From JAQIBY01 sp963676165 (lineage in GTDB: Bacteria; Bacteroidota; Bacteroidia; Bacteroidales; ML635J-15): a stretch of 64,000 bases of DNA. The DNA lies in the NCBI GenBank assembly GCA_963676165.1, contig OY781043.1, forward strand, positions 2,604,001 to 2,668,000, given 5' to 3'. Of this stretch, positions 15,863 through 25,186 are shown piece by piece. The notes under the pieces are model-generated. The model was not told where the DNA came from. It did not search any database and saw nothing but the letters and a program-made list of their open reading frames with translations. The stretch's first letter is position 1. Every line of letters starts with the position of its first letter. The position numbers were made by a program, and so were the translations under genes.

Positions 15863-17705
15863 AAAAGTACTAGAAAACCTCAACTCTCTAGAGAAGAATT
15901 CTTTTCTAAAGATTATAGACAATATCAAATCTGACAACCCTAAGAACAGCAAGCAGATTGATAAAATTCTTTCTGATATCAGTTATGACTTAAAAAATGC
16001 AGACAGCATAAATATTGCTAAAGTATTTTCATTAGTCAAAGATGAATTTGCTGAAACAATTAGAGCAGAGTTTGTCAACACAAGCTCTCAATTGGATATT
16101 TTAATTGACATTCTAATCAAAGATGGGAACAATATTTTAAGGCAAGATTGGCTTCATAGACTTTATGAAAAAGAATTAAAAAACATCAAACAAAAAACAC
16201 AAGAACTAAAGACACAACTTAATTCTGAAAAATCAGAGATTAACGAATTGAGAAAAAGAGATTATATCGTTTATAAATCTTGCGTGGAAACCGCTTACAA
16301 TAATGACTTAGACAATAACCGTGATTGCAAGGTTACAAATGACGAATTATCTATTCTAGTAACACTTGGTCACGAGTTAGAATTATCTCAAGAAGAAATT
16401 AAATTGCTCAATTACGTCATCATCCCACCAGAAAAACTTCAAATAGATAACTTAGTAAATTTTCTAAAAAATACTGGCATTATTTTTTACTCAAGAAAAA
16501 ACAATTTGATCTATGTTGCAGATGAAATTGTTAGAGTATTAAGAAAACTTAGAAAGAAACAAATTGCAGACAAATATTACAGAAGAGTTCTAAAAACATT
16601 AAAAGAATCACAAATCAATTTGATTTGCAGAAAACACAACATTCCTACTAAAGATTTGTCCTTCGAAGAAAAGATTAAATTAATTATCAACGAAGGAATC
16701 TCATTTACAAATTTGCTTAAAAACGAATTATATAAAGAAGGCACAAACCTAACCGAAAAGAAAAAGTTTCTAAATGAACTCTGGGACAAAGGGTTAAAAA
16801 TTGAAACTCCTCTTAAAGGCAGTACGATTGAGGACAAAATTGACAATATTTTAAAATACTTTGAAGATCTAGAAAAGGATGAAAAGGTTGGCATTTCCAT
16901 TGAAGGTTATGAACGACTCCTTGTTGACCTTGAAGCAAGTATTCCTGAGTACAAGAAAATCTTCTACTCTGAATTTGAAATGCCTGAAGATATCAACATT
17001 AGCAACAACACATTACTTGACTACAACATAAAACCTCGCGACATTTTAGACCTTCTTCCTAATGATTTACTTAAAAAATTCATTGAGATTCGTCAACTCA
17101 AATCAAGAGGAAATCTAGTTGTGAATATTTTAGATGCATATACAGATGTTGAAAATTTATTAATTGAGAATTATGAAGCAATAGGATATAGAAACATTGC
17201 CCTACTAAAAGAAAATGGATTAATCATAAAAGAAAGCGAATTAGGACTAAAATTCGAAGACGTAACTAAATCTATTTTTGAGAAATTAGGATTCAATGTT
17301 GATGAAAACCTTAAAAAAGAAATAAATACATCGAAAAACAAAATTGATGTCATTCTAAACTTAGGCAATCAAGATATCATAATCATTGAATGCAAATCAG
17401 TTAAAGAAAGTGGCTACAACAAATACGGCAGTGTTTCCAGACAAATCAAATCATATGAAGACCTTGCTACAAAAAGTGGCTTTAACGTAGTTAAGAATTT
17501 GATTATTGCACCAGAATTCAGCGATGAATTCATCAAAGAATGTGATTTACAGTTTGAGATAAATTTATCATTAATAACCGCAAATTCACTTATTAATATC
17601 TTAGAGGGATTTAAAACTTCAAAATTAAAACAATTCCCATATCAACTATTAATGAAAGATGTTTTCATTAAAGAAGACCGAATTTTGAAAGCAATTAACA
17701 AATAA
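15852..17705 (+). CDS. Coiled-coil / PD-(D/E)XK nuclease-domain protein
   Basis: 617 residues from the ATG at 15852, which lies inside the end of the channel gene; an in-frame TTG at 15843 is less likely. Residues ~105-135 are coiled coil. The middle is helical with two SAP- or Rho-N-like stretches (ESQINLICRKHNIP near 250 and NDLLKKFIEIRQLKSRG near 400). The C-terminus (~475-610) is a restriction-endonuclease-like fold of Mrr type: GLKFEDVTKSIFEKLGF, D499 in KIDVILN, then E513-C-K515 in IIIECKS, fitting D-(13)-ExK, plus a downstream SRQIKSYEDLA helix. It should cut or bind nucleic acid. Translational coupling to an ion channel suggests the channel and nuclease act together, possibly in anti-phage defence; this is an inference. 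Confidence 0.8.
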   Translation: MKLEKVLENLNSLEKNSFLKIIDNIKSDNPKNSKQIDKILSDISYDLKNADSINIAKVFSLVKDEFAETIRAEFVNTSSQLDILIDILIKDGNNILRQDWLHRLYEKELKNIKQKTQELKTQLNSEKSEINELRKRDYIVYKSCVETAYNNDLDNNRDCKVTNDELSILVTLGHELELSQEEIKLLNYVIIPPEKLQIDNLVNFLKNTGIIFYSRKNNLIYVADEIVRVLRKLRKKQIADKYYRRVLKTLKESQINLICRKHNIPTKDLSFEEKIKLIINEGISFTNLLKNELYKEGTNLTEKKKFLNELWDKGLKIETPLKGSTIEDKIDNILKYFEDLEKDEKVGISIEGYERLLVDLEASIPEYKKIFYSEFEMPEDINISNNTLLDYNIKPRDILDLLPNDLLKKFIEIRQLKSRGNLVVNILDAYTDVENLLIENYEAIGYRNIALLKENGLIIKESELGLKFEDVTKSIFEKLGFNVDENLKKEINTSKNKIDVILNLGNQDIIIIECKSVKESGYNKYGSVSRQIKSYEDLATKSGFNVVKNLIIAPEFSDEFIKECDLQFEINLSLITANSLINILEGFKTSKLKQFPYQLLMKDVFIKEDRILKAINK

Positions 17706-17725
17706 TATTTAAATAAAAATAACGA

Positions 17726-17779
17726 TTTCCCATGTGAGGTTTGACAATTAACAATTCATTGCAAACCTCACATTTCGTT
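17726..17779. terminator. Bidirectional hairpin between convergent genes
   Basis: Arms 17732-17743 and 17762-17773 are perfectly complementary over 12 bp (ATGTGAGGTTTG and its complement) with an 18-nt loop. An outer AACGA/TCGTT pairing extends it. It sits between the nuclease gene (plus) and mqnE (minus), so it probably ends both transcripts, although the T-tracts are poor. Confidence 0.65.
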
Positions 17780-17817
17780 AAAACACCTCCCCTACGACAA
17801 CAGAAAGGTGTTGGCAA

Positions 17818-18933
17818 TCAAATCTCACGATAAACAGAATCTCGCTCAACGGCACAAAAACCTGCGAGTCGGGCAATTTGTTGAATTTCCGGAACACGCA
17901 TACTCGGTTTTTGCTCTTCAGATCCTGCAAGTGAATAAATCTTTGTTGTATCATCAATTGTACCATCTAAATCATCCACACCAAAACCCAAACTCATGCT
18001 GGCATTATCCTTTCCTATCATTGGCCAATAAGCCTTTAAATGCGGAATATTATCCAGAAAAATACGACTCATTGCATAGGTTTTCATATCGTCTAATACA
18101 GAAGTTTCACCCAAATGAGACATTTTATTGTTTCCAGCCTTAAATTTCAATGGGATAAAGGCATTAAAACCGGATGTTTTATCCTGTAAATCGCGTAAAG
18201 CCAACATGTGAGACAATCTATCCTCCAAGGACTCCATATGTCCGTAAAGCATCGTACAATTTGATGTCAACCCAAGCTGATGCACTGTTTCATGCACAGC
18301 CAACCACGTTTCTGCATTAATTTTGTCAGGACAAATTTTGCGTCGTACCGAGGGTTCAAAAATCTCAGCCCCACCTCCGGGAATAGAATTCAATCCCGCA
18401 TTTATCAACTGTTTCAATCCATCTTCAACACTCAAATGTGCATTTTTTGACATCTGAACAATCTCTTCTGCTGTAAAGGCTTTAATATGAATTTTCTTCG
18501 ACAGCTTACGAATCCGACGAAGAATTTCAGCATAATAGGCAATATCCCAATCAGGATGAACTCCACCGACAATATGAATTTCTGTAATGCCTTTTCGCAA
18601 CGCCTTTTTCGCCATAGATTCCATCTCATCCTGAGAATATTCCCATGCATGAGCATCGCCTTTCCTCGCACGGTAAGAACAAAACAAACAATGATTCACA
18701 CACAAATTTGTAGGTTCAATATGAATATTTCGATTATAATACACAGCGTCACCAGAGACCTTACGTTTCCGACTTTCAGCCATCAATGCCAATTCCGACA
18801 AGGGAAATTCAAACAGTTGCAAAGCCTCTTCAGGCGAAATACGCAAACCTGCATCCACTTTATTTTTGAGTTCTATCACTTTATCAGATAATTTTCGCAC
18901 AATTCTTTGCTTTATTTTGGGATAAAAGTACAC
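17818..18933 (-). CDS. mqnE: Aminofutalosine (aminodeoxyfutalosine) synthase MqnE
   Basis: A 371-residue radical SAM enzyme. The [4Fe-4S] motif is C78-x3-C82-x2-C85 (NLCVNHCLFC). Family features include an EIHIVGGVHPDW segment, SIPGGGAEIFEPSVR, and a C-terminal GFGVDDLDGT region. MqnE joins the mqnA product to SAM-derived adenosyl to form aminofutalosine in the futalosine route of menaquinone synthesis, in the cytoplasm. It differs from MqnC mainly by the GGGAEIF motif and the GFGVDDLDGT region. No other mqn gene is in the window. It is divergent from the FAD oxidoreductase gene (29 nt gap). Confidence 0.9.
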   Translation of the reverse strand: MYFYPKIKQRIVRKLSDKVIELKNKVDAGLRISPEEALQLFEFPLSELALMAESRKRKVSGDAVYYNRNIHIEPTNLCVNHCLFCSYRARKGDAHAWEYSQDEMESMAKKALRKGITEIHIVGGVHPDWDIAYYAEILRRIRKLSKKIHIKAFTAEEIVQMSKNAHLSVEDGLKQLINAGLNSIPGGGAEIFEPSVRRKICPDKINAETWLAVHETVHQLGLTSNCTMLYGHMESLEDRLSHMLALRDLQDKTSGFNAFIPLKFKAGNNKMSHLGETSVLDDMKTYAMSRIFLDNIPHLKAYWPMIGKDNASMSLGFGVDDLDGTIDDTTKIYSLAGSEEQKPSMRVPEIQQIARLAGFCAVERDSVYREI

Positions 18934-18962
18934 AATTCTCAGGAGTTTTTTAATTTTGTATT

Positions 18963-20471
18963 ATGAATCGCAAAACCGCCATAATCATTGGAGGAGGTCC
19001 TGCAGGATTAACAGCCGCGGAACAGCTCCTGGGCCACACAGACATCAAACCCATTGTCATTGAGGCAGATCAATACCTTGGCGGGATATCAAAAACAGTT
19101 CAGCACAATGGGAACCGCATGGATTTTGGGGGACATCGCTTCTTCTCAAAATCGGACAAAGTGATGCAATGGTGGCTGGAAAAGATGCCTCCTCAGTTTT
19201 CGGACGAAGGTGAGGAAATCCGAAATCCGGAAAAACACAACAAAGTGATGCTTTTGCGGAACCGCTTATCACGCATCTATCACCGACGCAAATTTTTCAA
19301 CTACCCGATAAGCTTGAGTTGGCAAACCATTAAAGCCTTAGGGTTTTTTCGTAGTGCTGCCATAGGAATAAGCTATTTTAAAGCGAGACTTTTCCCCATT
19401 AAAACGGAAAAAAATCTGGAAGACTTTTTCATCAATCGCTTTGGCAAAAAACTCTATCTCACCTTTTTTAAAGATTACACTGAAAAAGTTTGGGGAGTTG
19501 ACTGCACAGAAATTTCTCCTGAATGGGGAGGTCAACGCATAAAAGGCTTGTCTATAAGCAAGGCAATTAAAGATGCCATTAGTCAAAGTCTGAAAAGCAA
19601 AAAAGACATTCAGCAAAAGGCAGTAGAAACCAGTTTAATTCGACGTTTTCTTTACCCTAAACTTGGTCCTGGACAGATGTGGGAAGTAGTTGGCGAAGAA
19701 ATCATTGAAAAAGGAGGTGAAATTCTTACACAACATAAGGCAACAGAAATTTTGCATCAAGACAACTTTACCACTGGAGTTATCGTACAAAACATCGAAA
19801 CCGGTGAATGTCAAACAATGCAAACAGATTATGTATTTTCCAGTATGCCTATTGTCGATTTAATTCGGGGCATGAAAGCCGGGGAAAACATTCGTCAAAT
19901 TGCTGATAATTTAGTATATCGCGATTTTGTAACCGTCGGTTTGCTTGTGGATAAACTCCTAATCAACAAATCCGACAAGCAACTAAAAGACAACTGGATA
20001 TACATACAGGAAAGCGATGTTTTGCTGGGACGACTGCAAATTTTCAACAACTGGTCTCCCTATTTGGTGAAAGATCAATCAAAATACTGGCTAGGTCTCG
20101 AATACTTCTGTTTCGAAGGTGATGATTTTTGGAACATGAGCGATGAAGCCATCATAGAACTTGCAAAATCTGAACTGGAAAAAATAAAGATTATTGACAA
20201 GCAAGATGTTGTAGATGCCGTTATACATCGTGTACCAAAAGCTTACCCTGCATATTTTGGATCCTATGATCAGATTCATGTCGTTCGAGAGTACACCGAT
20301 AAATTTCCCAATTTGTTCCTGATAGGGCGCAATGGGATGCACAAATACAACAATCAAGACCACAGCATGTTATCTGCAATGACTGCCGTTGACAACATTG
20401 TAAATAACATTCAAGACAAATCCCGAATTTGGGAAGTCAATACTGAAACTGAGTATCATGAAAGCAAATAG
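18963..20471 (+). CDS. NAD(P)/FAD-dependent oxidoreductase (UDP-galactopyranose mutase-like)
   Basis: 502 residues. The N-terminal dinucleotide-binding motif is GGGPAGLTAAEQLL (9-22), then the acidic end of beta2 (IVIEADQYLGGISKT). GGHRFFSKSDKV is typical of the amine-oxidase/UDP-galactopyranose-mutase-like FAD family. The end (NLFLIGRNGMHKYNNQDHSML) is the second FAD contact. Members usually lie next to glycosyltransferases, and here the gene overlaps a polytopic GT-C-like membrane protein by 14 nt. It may act on a nucleotide sugar or lipid-linked sugar in envelope polysaccharide synthesis. The exact substrate is unknown. Confidence 0.8.
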   Translation: MNRKTAIIIGGGPAGLTAAEQLLGHTDIKPIVIEADQYLGGISKTVQHNGNRMDFGGHRFFSKSDKVMQWWLEKMPPQFSDEGEEIRNPEKHNKVMLLRNRLSRIYHRRKFFNYPISLSWQTIKALGFFRSAAIGISYFKARLFPIKTEKNLEDFFINRFGKKLYLTFFKDYTEKVWGVDCTEISPEWGGQRIKGLSISKAIKDAISQSLKSKKDIQQKAVETSLIRRFLYPKLGPGQMWEVVGEEIIEKGGEILTQHKATEILHQDNFTTGVIVQNIETGECQTMQTDYVFSSMPIVDLIRGMKAGENIRQIADNLVYRDFVTVGLLVDKLLINKSDKQLKDNWIYIQESDVLLGRLQIFNNWSPYLVKDQSKYWLGLEYFCFEGDDFWNMSDEAIIELAKSELEKIKIIDKQDVVDAVIHRVPKAYPAYFGSYDQIHVVREYTDKFPNLFLIGRNGMHKYNNQDHSMLSAMTAVDNIVNNIQDKSRIWEVNTETEYHESK

Positions 20472-22239
20472 CAAACAAAAAAGAAAGTTTTACAAGCGGT
20501 TTAGCCCTTGGGCATGGCTAATCCTCATTCTATTTTCCGGCATACTTATCGCAATAAATTTTGCTGGCAGTGAAGGATTAAACCCAACCGACGACGGTGT
20601 GGTTTTAGCTCAGTCATGGCGCATCTTGCAAGGACAAATCCCTCACATTGATTTTATTTCTATCCGCCCAATTGGCTCTGGAGTTTTGCACACCATTCAT
20701 TTTCTTTTCCCTTGGCCCATAGAGATTACTGCAAGATATTTCGTATTATTTCAGTTTTTCATTATTGCGTTTTCCTGGGTTCAGTTTTTCAGACTGAAAT
20801 CACAATTCAAACACGATTTACCTTTAACTTATCAGCTTAGCATTCTGCTCATTGCATGGATGTTTGGCATATACAATTACAATCTTTTCAGTTGGACAAC
20901 CATCGATGCGCTATTCTGGAGTTCGTTGGGATTTTACCTGAGTGAACGGGCATTCCATATTCGACGATCATGGACAAGCTTACTACCTGGAATTTTCGCT
21001 TTCAGCATGGCCGCTTTATCAAGACAAACTTTTGCAGTTGTTTTTCTCATTGGTATTTTATGGATTATTGGGAGAAGCTACCAAACAAAAAAGCTCAAAC
21101 ATGCTCTCATTGCAATTGTAGGTGGACTCATCCCTTTTTATGCCTATGCAATTCTCATTGCAGCTACTAACGCAGGAAATGCTGTCATAACACAACTTAC
21201 CGGTCGATCTGATTTTTACGACACTGCGATATTAACCTTTTGGGAACGATTCAAATCCAGTGAAATCCTTTGGGTGAATTTATTCATACTAACAATTTCA
21301 CTTTTTGGAGGCATTGCGAAATACTCATCTAATAAAGTAAGAGCATTTTTTGCTTCATTGCCAGCTTTACGTATGGTTTTCATCCTGGAAACCGGCTTGG
21401 TATTGTATTTCCTTTTCCGAAGTATTACATATTTCTCATCTCACTCTTTGGATCCTTATCTGCCACCATTTCTGGCATTTTGGGTTCTGCTCGATATGCT
21501 CATTTTGCATGTATCCATTCAGGAAAATAAATTCAAAAATTGTCTTCCTGCATGGATGGCATTGTTTGTCGCATGGACATCTTCCATCAGCTATGGTTGC
21601 AACACTCCTGTTTTTAGTTTTGGAATATTGACAACCGCCATTTTTTGGTTACATCTAAAGAAATATCAAGATGCACTGTTGTTGAAACAAAACTGGCTAC
21701 GCATTGCTCTTCCTGCTCTTGCACTCATTTTGACAATTATCGTAGTGAAGTCGCACACGGAAGTGAACTACCGTGACTTAGGGAAGTCTCAACACACACA
21801 TTACTTGAATGAAATTAATCCGGCTTATGGAAAAATCAGCACAAACGAATACACCTTCCAGTATTTTCAGGAAGTTGATTCTTTGATCAAAGATTTCCAA
21901 TCCAAAGAGCTCGTTTTTGCCTTTTTACCTGACAATGCGATCATTTACCCAATCTATCAAATAGAAAACCCATTGCCTTTAGACTGGGCACAAACTGGCG
22001 AAATGCCAATTCAGGATCTTATTCCTCCACTAAAAATGGATGAACCGTTTAACAAAGCAATAAGTTGGAAAATTGATGAAAACGTAGTTTTTGCAGTTCA
22101 GAAAGTAACAAGTTCAACCATGTATGATGGATTTGAACCTCTACTAGAATGGAAATATCCATACATTCACATTTTAAACAAGCATTGTAAAATCATTGAA
22201 GAAACTGAACATTTCAAAATTTATCAGAAAGCAAATTAA
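20458..22239 (+). CDS. Polytopic membrane protein, GT-C glycosyltransferase-like
   Basis: 593 residues with about ten membrane segments. The first periplasmic loop holds NPTDDGVVLAQSWRILQG; an Asp-Asp pair after the first helix, followed by a QGxxPxxDF motif, is typical of GT-C (PMT/ArnT-like) enzymes that use polyprenyl-phosphate sugars. A C-terminal soluble domain (~450-593) faces the periplasm. It overlaps the FAD-oxidoreductase gene, which suggests a shared role in glycan synthesis. Donor and acceptor are unknown. A hairpin and a G-rich stretch follow the stop. Confidence 0.72.
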   Translation: MKANSKQKRKFYKRFSPWAWLILILFSGILIAINFAGSEGLNPTDDGVVLAQSWRILQGQIPHIDFISIRPIGSGVLHTIHFLFPWPIEITARYFVLFQFFIIAFSWVQFFRLKSQFKHDLPLTYQLSILLIAWMFGIYNYNLFSWTTIDALFWSSLGFYLSERAFHIRRSWTSLLPGIFAFSMAALSRQTFAVVFLIGILWIIGRSYQTKKLKHALIAIVGGLIPFYAYAILIAATNAGNAVITQLTGRSDFYDTAILTFWERFKSSEILWVNLFILTISLFGGIAKYSSNKVRAFFASLPALRMVFILETGLVLYFLFRSITYFSSHSLDPYLPPFLAFWVLLDMLILHVSIQENKFKNCLPAWMALFVAWTSSISYGCNTPVFSFGILTTAIFWLHLKKYQDALLLKQNWLRIALPALALILTIIVVKSHTEVNYRDLGKSQHTHYLNEINPAYGKISTNEYTFQYFQEVDSLIKDFQSKELVFAFLPDNAIIYPIYQIENPLPLDWAQTGEMPIQDLIPPLKMDEPFNKAISWKIDENVVFAVQKVTSSTMYDGFEPLLEWKYPYIHILNKHCKIIEETEHFKIYQKAN

Positions 22240-22255
22240 CACCTTTTACTTACAC

Positions 22256-22285
22256 TAATGTGATTTCAGCGTAGAAATCACGTTA
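22256..22285 (+). other. Inverted repeat downstream of the GT-C-like gene
   Basis: Arms TAATGTGATTTC (22256-22267) and GAAATCACGTTA (22274-22285) pair over 12 positions with one G-T pair and a 6-nt loop. GTGAT/ATCAC half-sites recur at 22553 and 22570, just before the histidine kinase gene, so this may be either an mRNA end or an operator-like element. Confidence 0.45.
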
Positions 22286-22294
22286 CACTATTAA

Positions 22295-22345
22295 CAAAAA
22301 AAGCCCCCGGGGGATTGGGGGCTACAGGGTTATGTATAAGGGGTG
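22295..22345 (-). terminator. GC-rich hairpin with A-tract; G-run cluster
   Basis: AGCCCCC (22302-22308) and GGGGGCT (22317-22323) form a strong 7-bp stem, preceded by seven A. Read on the minus strand it is a classic hairpin followed by T7. No minus-strand gene runs into it, so its direction is odd. On the plus strand the G-runs at 22309-22313, 22317-22321, 22327-22329 and 22340-22343 could form a G-quadruplex. Confidence 0.5.
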
Positions 22346-22532
22346 TTAAGAGTAAGTCATTTTGCTTTTACTATTTCAAATAGTGTGCCAAAATTAAACA
22401 GAGAACATTTTTTATTATTTCATTCAATCTGATTTGCATGTATAACGTGAATATTTCAAATTTATTTGTTAAGATGAGCTTAAATCCAATTAAAGAAGTG
22501 TTAAGTGCCAAATAAGACTCAATAGAATGCTG

Positions 22533-22540
22533 TACATTTG
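22533..22540 (+). promoter_or_regulatory. Bacteroidota -7 element (histidine kinase operon)
   Basis: TACATTTG fits TAnnTTTG and would start a ~65-nt leader. A weaker candidate (TATATTGC, 22585-22592, with TTG at 22566) lies closer. Between them are GTGAT...ATCAC half-sites (22553-22557, 22571-22575). Confidence 0.4.
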
Positions 22541-22610
22541 ATTGACAGAAACGTGATTACAACTGTTGATATCACGATTTTTTGTATATTGCAAATCTAA
22601 TCAGAGAGAA

Positions 22611-24110
22611 ATGAAAAAACGTGCAGTTACTGGATTAATTTATTTTATGGCACTGGTTATTGTTGGTCTCATTGCCCTGCAATACTCTTTTCTCAGAATC
22701 TCTTACGAGGAAAAACAGGAGATTTATAATCAGCATATTTACCAAGCACTACAAAATACAACTGAACGATTGAAGTCCAGACAATCTGTCATGTATGTGT
22801 ATGAAAGGATGAATACACGTCCGAGTGACAGCATAATGCCTGTTGATCCAACTATGCTTTCTCTTAGCTATACCGATGGAAGTCAGGTAAGTATTGAATT
22901 TCAAGTGAACAATGGCAGAAACTACAATCACAATCCAAACTTCCCGAATAATAACACTGACTTTGAAAATATAGAACAATTCTTCGATGACATGTTAAGA
23001 CAGCAACAATCTGACTTAGCAAGTATTTTGGAAGAAATGCAGCATGAAATAAATCTGAGAAAACAGCCTTTATCACACATATATTCCAATCAGGCAATTC
23101 AAAGCATTTTATCACAAGAATTAAAGAATCAAGGCATAAAGCAAACCTTTGAATATGCCATTGTTCAAAACAAACATATTCATCCCAATTTACGCTCGAA
23201 AAACTTTAAAAAAGCCAATTTAGAAGATGCGTTTAAAATCAATTTGCAACCCAGAGCGATTTTCAACTATCCGGAATATCTGTATGTTTCTATTCCAGAG
23301 CAGAATGCCATTTTAATGGATAGTTTGTCCATGCAAATTTCACTGTCTATTATTTTTGTCCTGATCATTCTAATCACCTTTTTTGTATCAACATACATCA
23401 TTCTAAGACAAAAACGCTTAAGTGAGATGAAGTCGGATTTCATCAGCAATATGACACATGAGTTCAAGACACCAATTGCTACAATTCGACTTGCTGGCGA
23501 CTCCCTGAAATATCCGAAAGTTGGTAAAAACGAAAAGATGAGAACTCAGTTTATAGACATCATTTCTCAAGAAACACATCGTCTTAACAGTCAGGTTGAG
23601 AAAGTCCTTGAAATATCATCATTGGATAAAGGTGAAATACAATTGAAACTTCAGACTCACGAAATCCATAGCATAATAAACGAAGTTGTTTCAACCTTTA
23701 AGTTGAGACTGGAAAGTAAAAATGGAACAATCACAACAAACCTCACTGCAGAACAAACAGAATATTTAGTGGACAAAGAACACATGATGAATGTGATAAG
23801 CAACCTTATCGATAATGCCATAAAATATTCAGAAGGGTCCCCGGAAATTGAGGTTAAGACATACAATAAAAACAAATGGATTTACATTGCCGTAAAAGAT
23901 AATGGTATAGGAATGGATCATGCAACATTGACAAAAGTGTTTGAAAAATTCTACCGTGCTAGCGATGTCAATATCCACAATGTAAAAGGCTTTGGACTCG
24001 GATTGCATTATGTGAAAGAAATAGTCAGTGCCCACAAAGGTCTTATCGATGTCAAATCAACACCAGGAAAAGGAAGTACATTTATGATAAAACTCTTAAA
24101 AACCCAATAA
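22611..24110 (+). CDS. Sensor histidine kinase (RprX-like)
   Basis: 499 residues from the ATG at 22611, which follows AGAGAGAA; an in-frame TTG at 22566 would lie in the promoter region. Membrane segments at ~10-28 and ~240-262 frame a ~210-residue periplasmic sensor domain rich in Gln and Asn. The HisKA H-box is SNMTHEFKTP with H283. The HATPase has N box NLIDNAIKYS, DNGIGM and GFGLGLHYV. It phosphorylates the response regulator encoded 3 nt downstream. The pair resembles the RprX/RprY system of Bacteroides in layout and in the regulator sequence; the signal is unknown. Confidence 0.88.
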   Translation: MKKRAVTGLIYFMALVIVGLIALQYSFLRISYEEKQEIYNQHIYQALQNTTERLKSRQSVMYVYERMNTRPSDSIMPVDPTMLSLSYTDGSQVSIEFQVNNGRNYNHNPNFPNNNTDFENIEQFFDDMLRQQQSDLASILEEMQHEINLRKQPLSHIYSNQAIQSILSQELKNQGIKQTFEYAIVQNKHIHPNLRSKNFKKANLEDAFKINLQPRAIFNYPEYLYVSIPEQNAILMDSLSMQISLSIIFVLIILITFFVSTYIILRQKRLSEMKSDFISNMTHEFKTPIATIRLAGDSLKYPKVGKNEKMRTQFIDIISQETHRLNSQVEKVLEISSLDKGEIQLKLQTHEIHSIINEVVSTFKLRLESKNGTITTNLTAEQTEYLVDKEHMMNVISNLIDNAIKYSEGSPEIEVKTYNKNKWIYIAVKDNGIGMDHATLTKVFEKFYRASDVNIHNVKGFGLGLHYVKEIVSAHKGLIDVKSTPGKGSTFMIKLLKTQ

Positions 24111-24112
24111 CT

Positions 24113-24802
24113 ATGAAACAAAAAATATTTTTAGTTGAAGATGATATGAATTTTGGATTGGTGCTAAAATCTTATCTTGAAATGAATGATTATGATGTCA
24201 CTCATGTATCAGATGGTGCAGATGCAATTCCAACCTTTAAACAAGGGAAATTTGACCTTGTCGTTTGCGATGTTATGCTTCCAAATGTTGATGGCTTTAC
24301 TATTGGAAAAGAAATTCGTGAAATTGAGCAAGGAATTCCCCTCATCTTCCTAACCGCTAAAACTTTGAAAGAAGATGTTATGAAAGGCTTTGATGTTGGG
24401 GCTGATGATTATATTACGAAACCTTTCGATTCTGATGTGCTAATGATGAAAATCAAAGCAATCCTAAAACGCAGCGACAGAAACGATGGAACAGAAATCC
24501 AGGACATTGTTAAAATTGGAACATTAGAGTATCACACAAAACTTCGCCAACTTAAATTCGAAGACGAATCTCAAAAACTCAGTCCGCGCGAAGGAGAATT
24601 ACTCAAACTTCTCTATGCCAATAAAAACAAAGTAATGGACAGAAACGAAGCATTACGCAGCATTTGGGGAGACGATAACTACTTCAATGCCAGAAGCATG
24701 GACGTTTACATCACCAAACTTCGTAAATATTTAAAGAAAGATCCAAGACTACAAATAAACAATGTTCATAGTAGTGGGTTTATTCTTGTTATTCCAGAGT
24801 AA
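24113..24802 (+). CDS. OmpR/PhoB-family response regulator (RprY-like)
   Basis: 229 residues. Receiver 1-120 with acidic pocket E9/D10/D11, phosphoacceptor D53 (VVCDVMLPNVDG), switch T81 and K103 (ADDYITKPF). A winged-helix DNA-binding domain (~135-229) shows LSPREGELLKLLYANKNKVMDR and the recognition-helix region SMDVYITKLRKYL. FLTAKTLKEDVMKGF in the receiver is very close to Bacteroides RprY. It is cotranscribed with its kinase and probably regulates transcription by sigma-ABfr polymerase. Confidence 0.9.
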   Translation: MKQKIFLVEDDMNFGLVLKSYLEMNDYDVTHVSDGADAIPTFKQGKFDLVVCDVMLPNVDGFTIGKEIREIEQGIPLIFLTAKTLKEDVMKGFDVGADDYITKPFDSDVLMMKIKAILKRSDRNDGTEIQDIVKIGTLEYHTKLRQLKFEDESQKLSPREGELLKLLYANKNKVMDRNEALRSIWGDDNYFNARSMDVYITKLRKYLKKDPRLQINNVHSSGFILVIPE

Positions 24803-24863
24803 TTCTTTTGAAAAAATGTTTTACTTTGTGAAACTTTTAACAAATCATTAACGTTAAAGTATA

Positions 24864-25145
24864 ATGAATAAAATAGTGAGCCTGTTAAAAATTGGATTTA
24901 CAGCATTATTAGTCGGATTGGTGAAGTTTTATAAGGTAGCAATTTCACCATGGACACCAAGTTCATGTCGGCATATCCCGACATGCTCAAGTTATGCTGT
25001 TGAAGCACTTCAAAAGCATGGCCCACTTAAAGGATTGTGGCTCTCAATAAAACGAGTGTCTAAGTGCCATCCTTGGGGAACACATGGATATGATCCGGTA
25101 CCTGAGGTGAAGCAAAAGTTTAATTTTAAAACATATAAAAAATAA
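24864..25145 (+). CDS. yidD: Membrane protein insertion efficiency factor YidD
   Basis: 93 residues with an N-terminal amphipathic/hydrophobic helix and the family signature FYKVAISPWTP, CRHIPTCSSYAVEAL, HGPLKGLWLSIKR and CHPWG.HGYDPVP. The conserved Cys residues (CRHIPTC and KCHPWG) are present. YidD helps YidC insert inner-membrane proteins. Usually linked to rpmH-rnpA-yidC, but here it lies alone after the response regulator, as is common in Bacteroidota. Confidence 0.93.
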   Translation: MNKIVSLLKIGFTALLVGLVKFYKVAISPWTPSSCRHIPTCSSYAVEALQKHGPLKGLWLSIKRVSKCHPWGTHGYDPVPEVKQKFNFKTYKK

Positions 25146-25186
25146 CATCGAACGAACAATATTATAACCCTAACAAAAGCCAAATC

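Noticed and set aside
22566..22610. TTG start 15 codons upstream of the histidine kinase ATG
   Set aside because: The extra residues would be translated from the promoter and half-site region; the ATG at 22611 has a purine-rich RBS and a proper membrane N-terminus.
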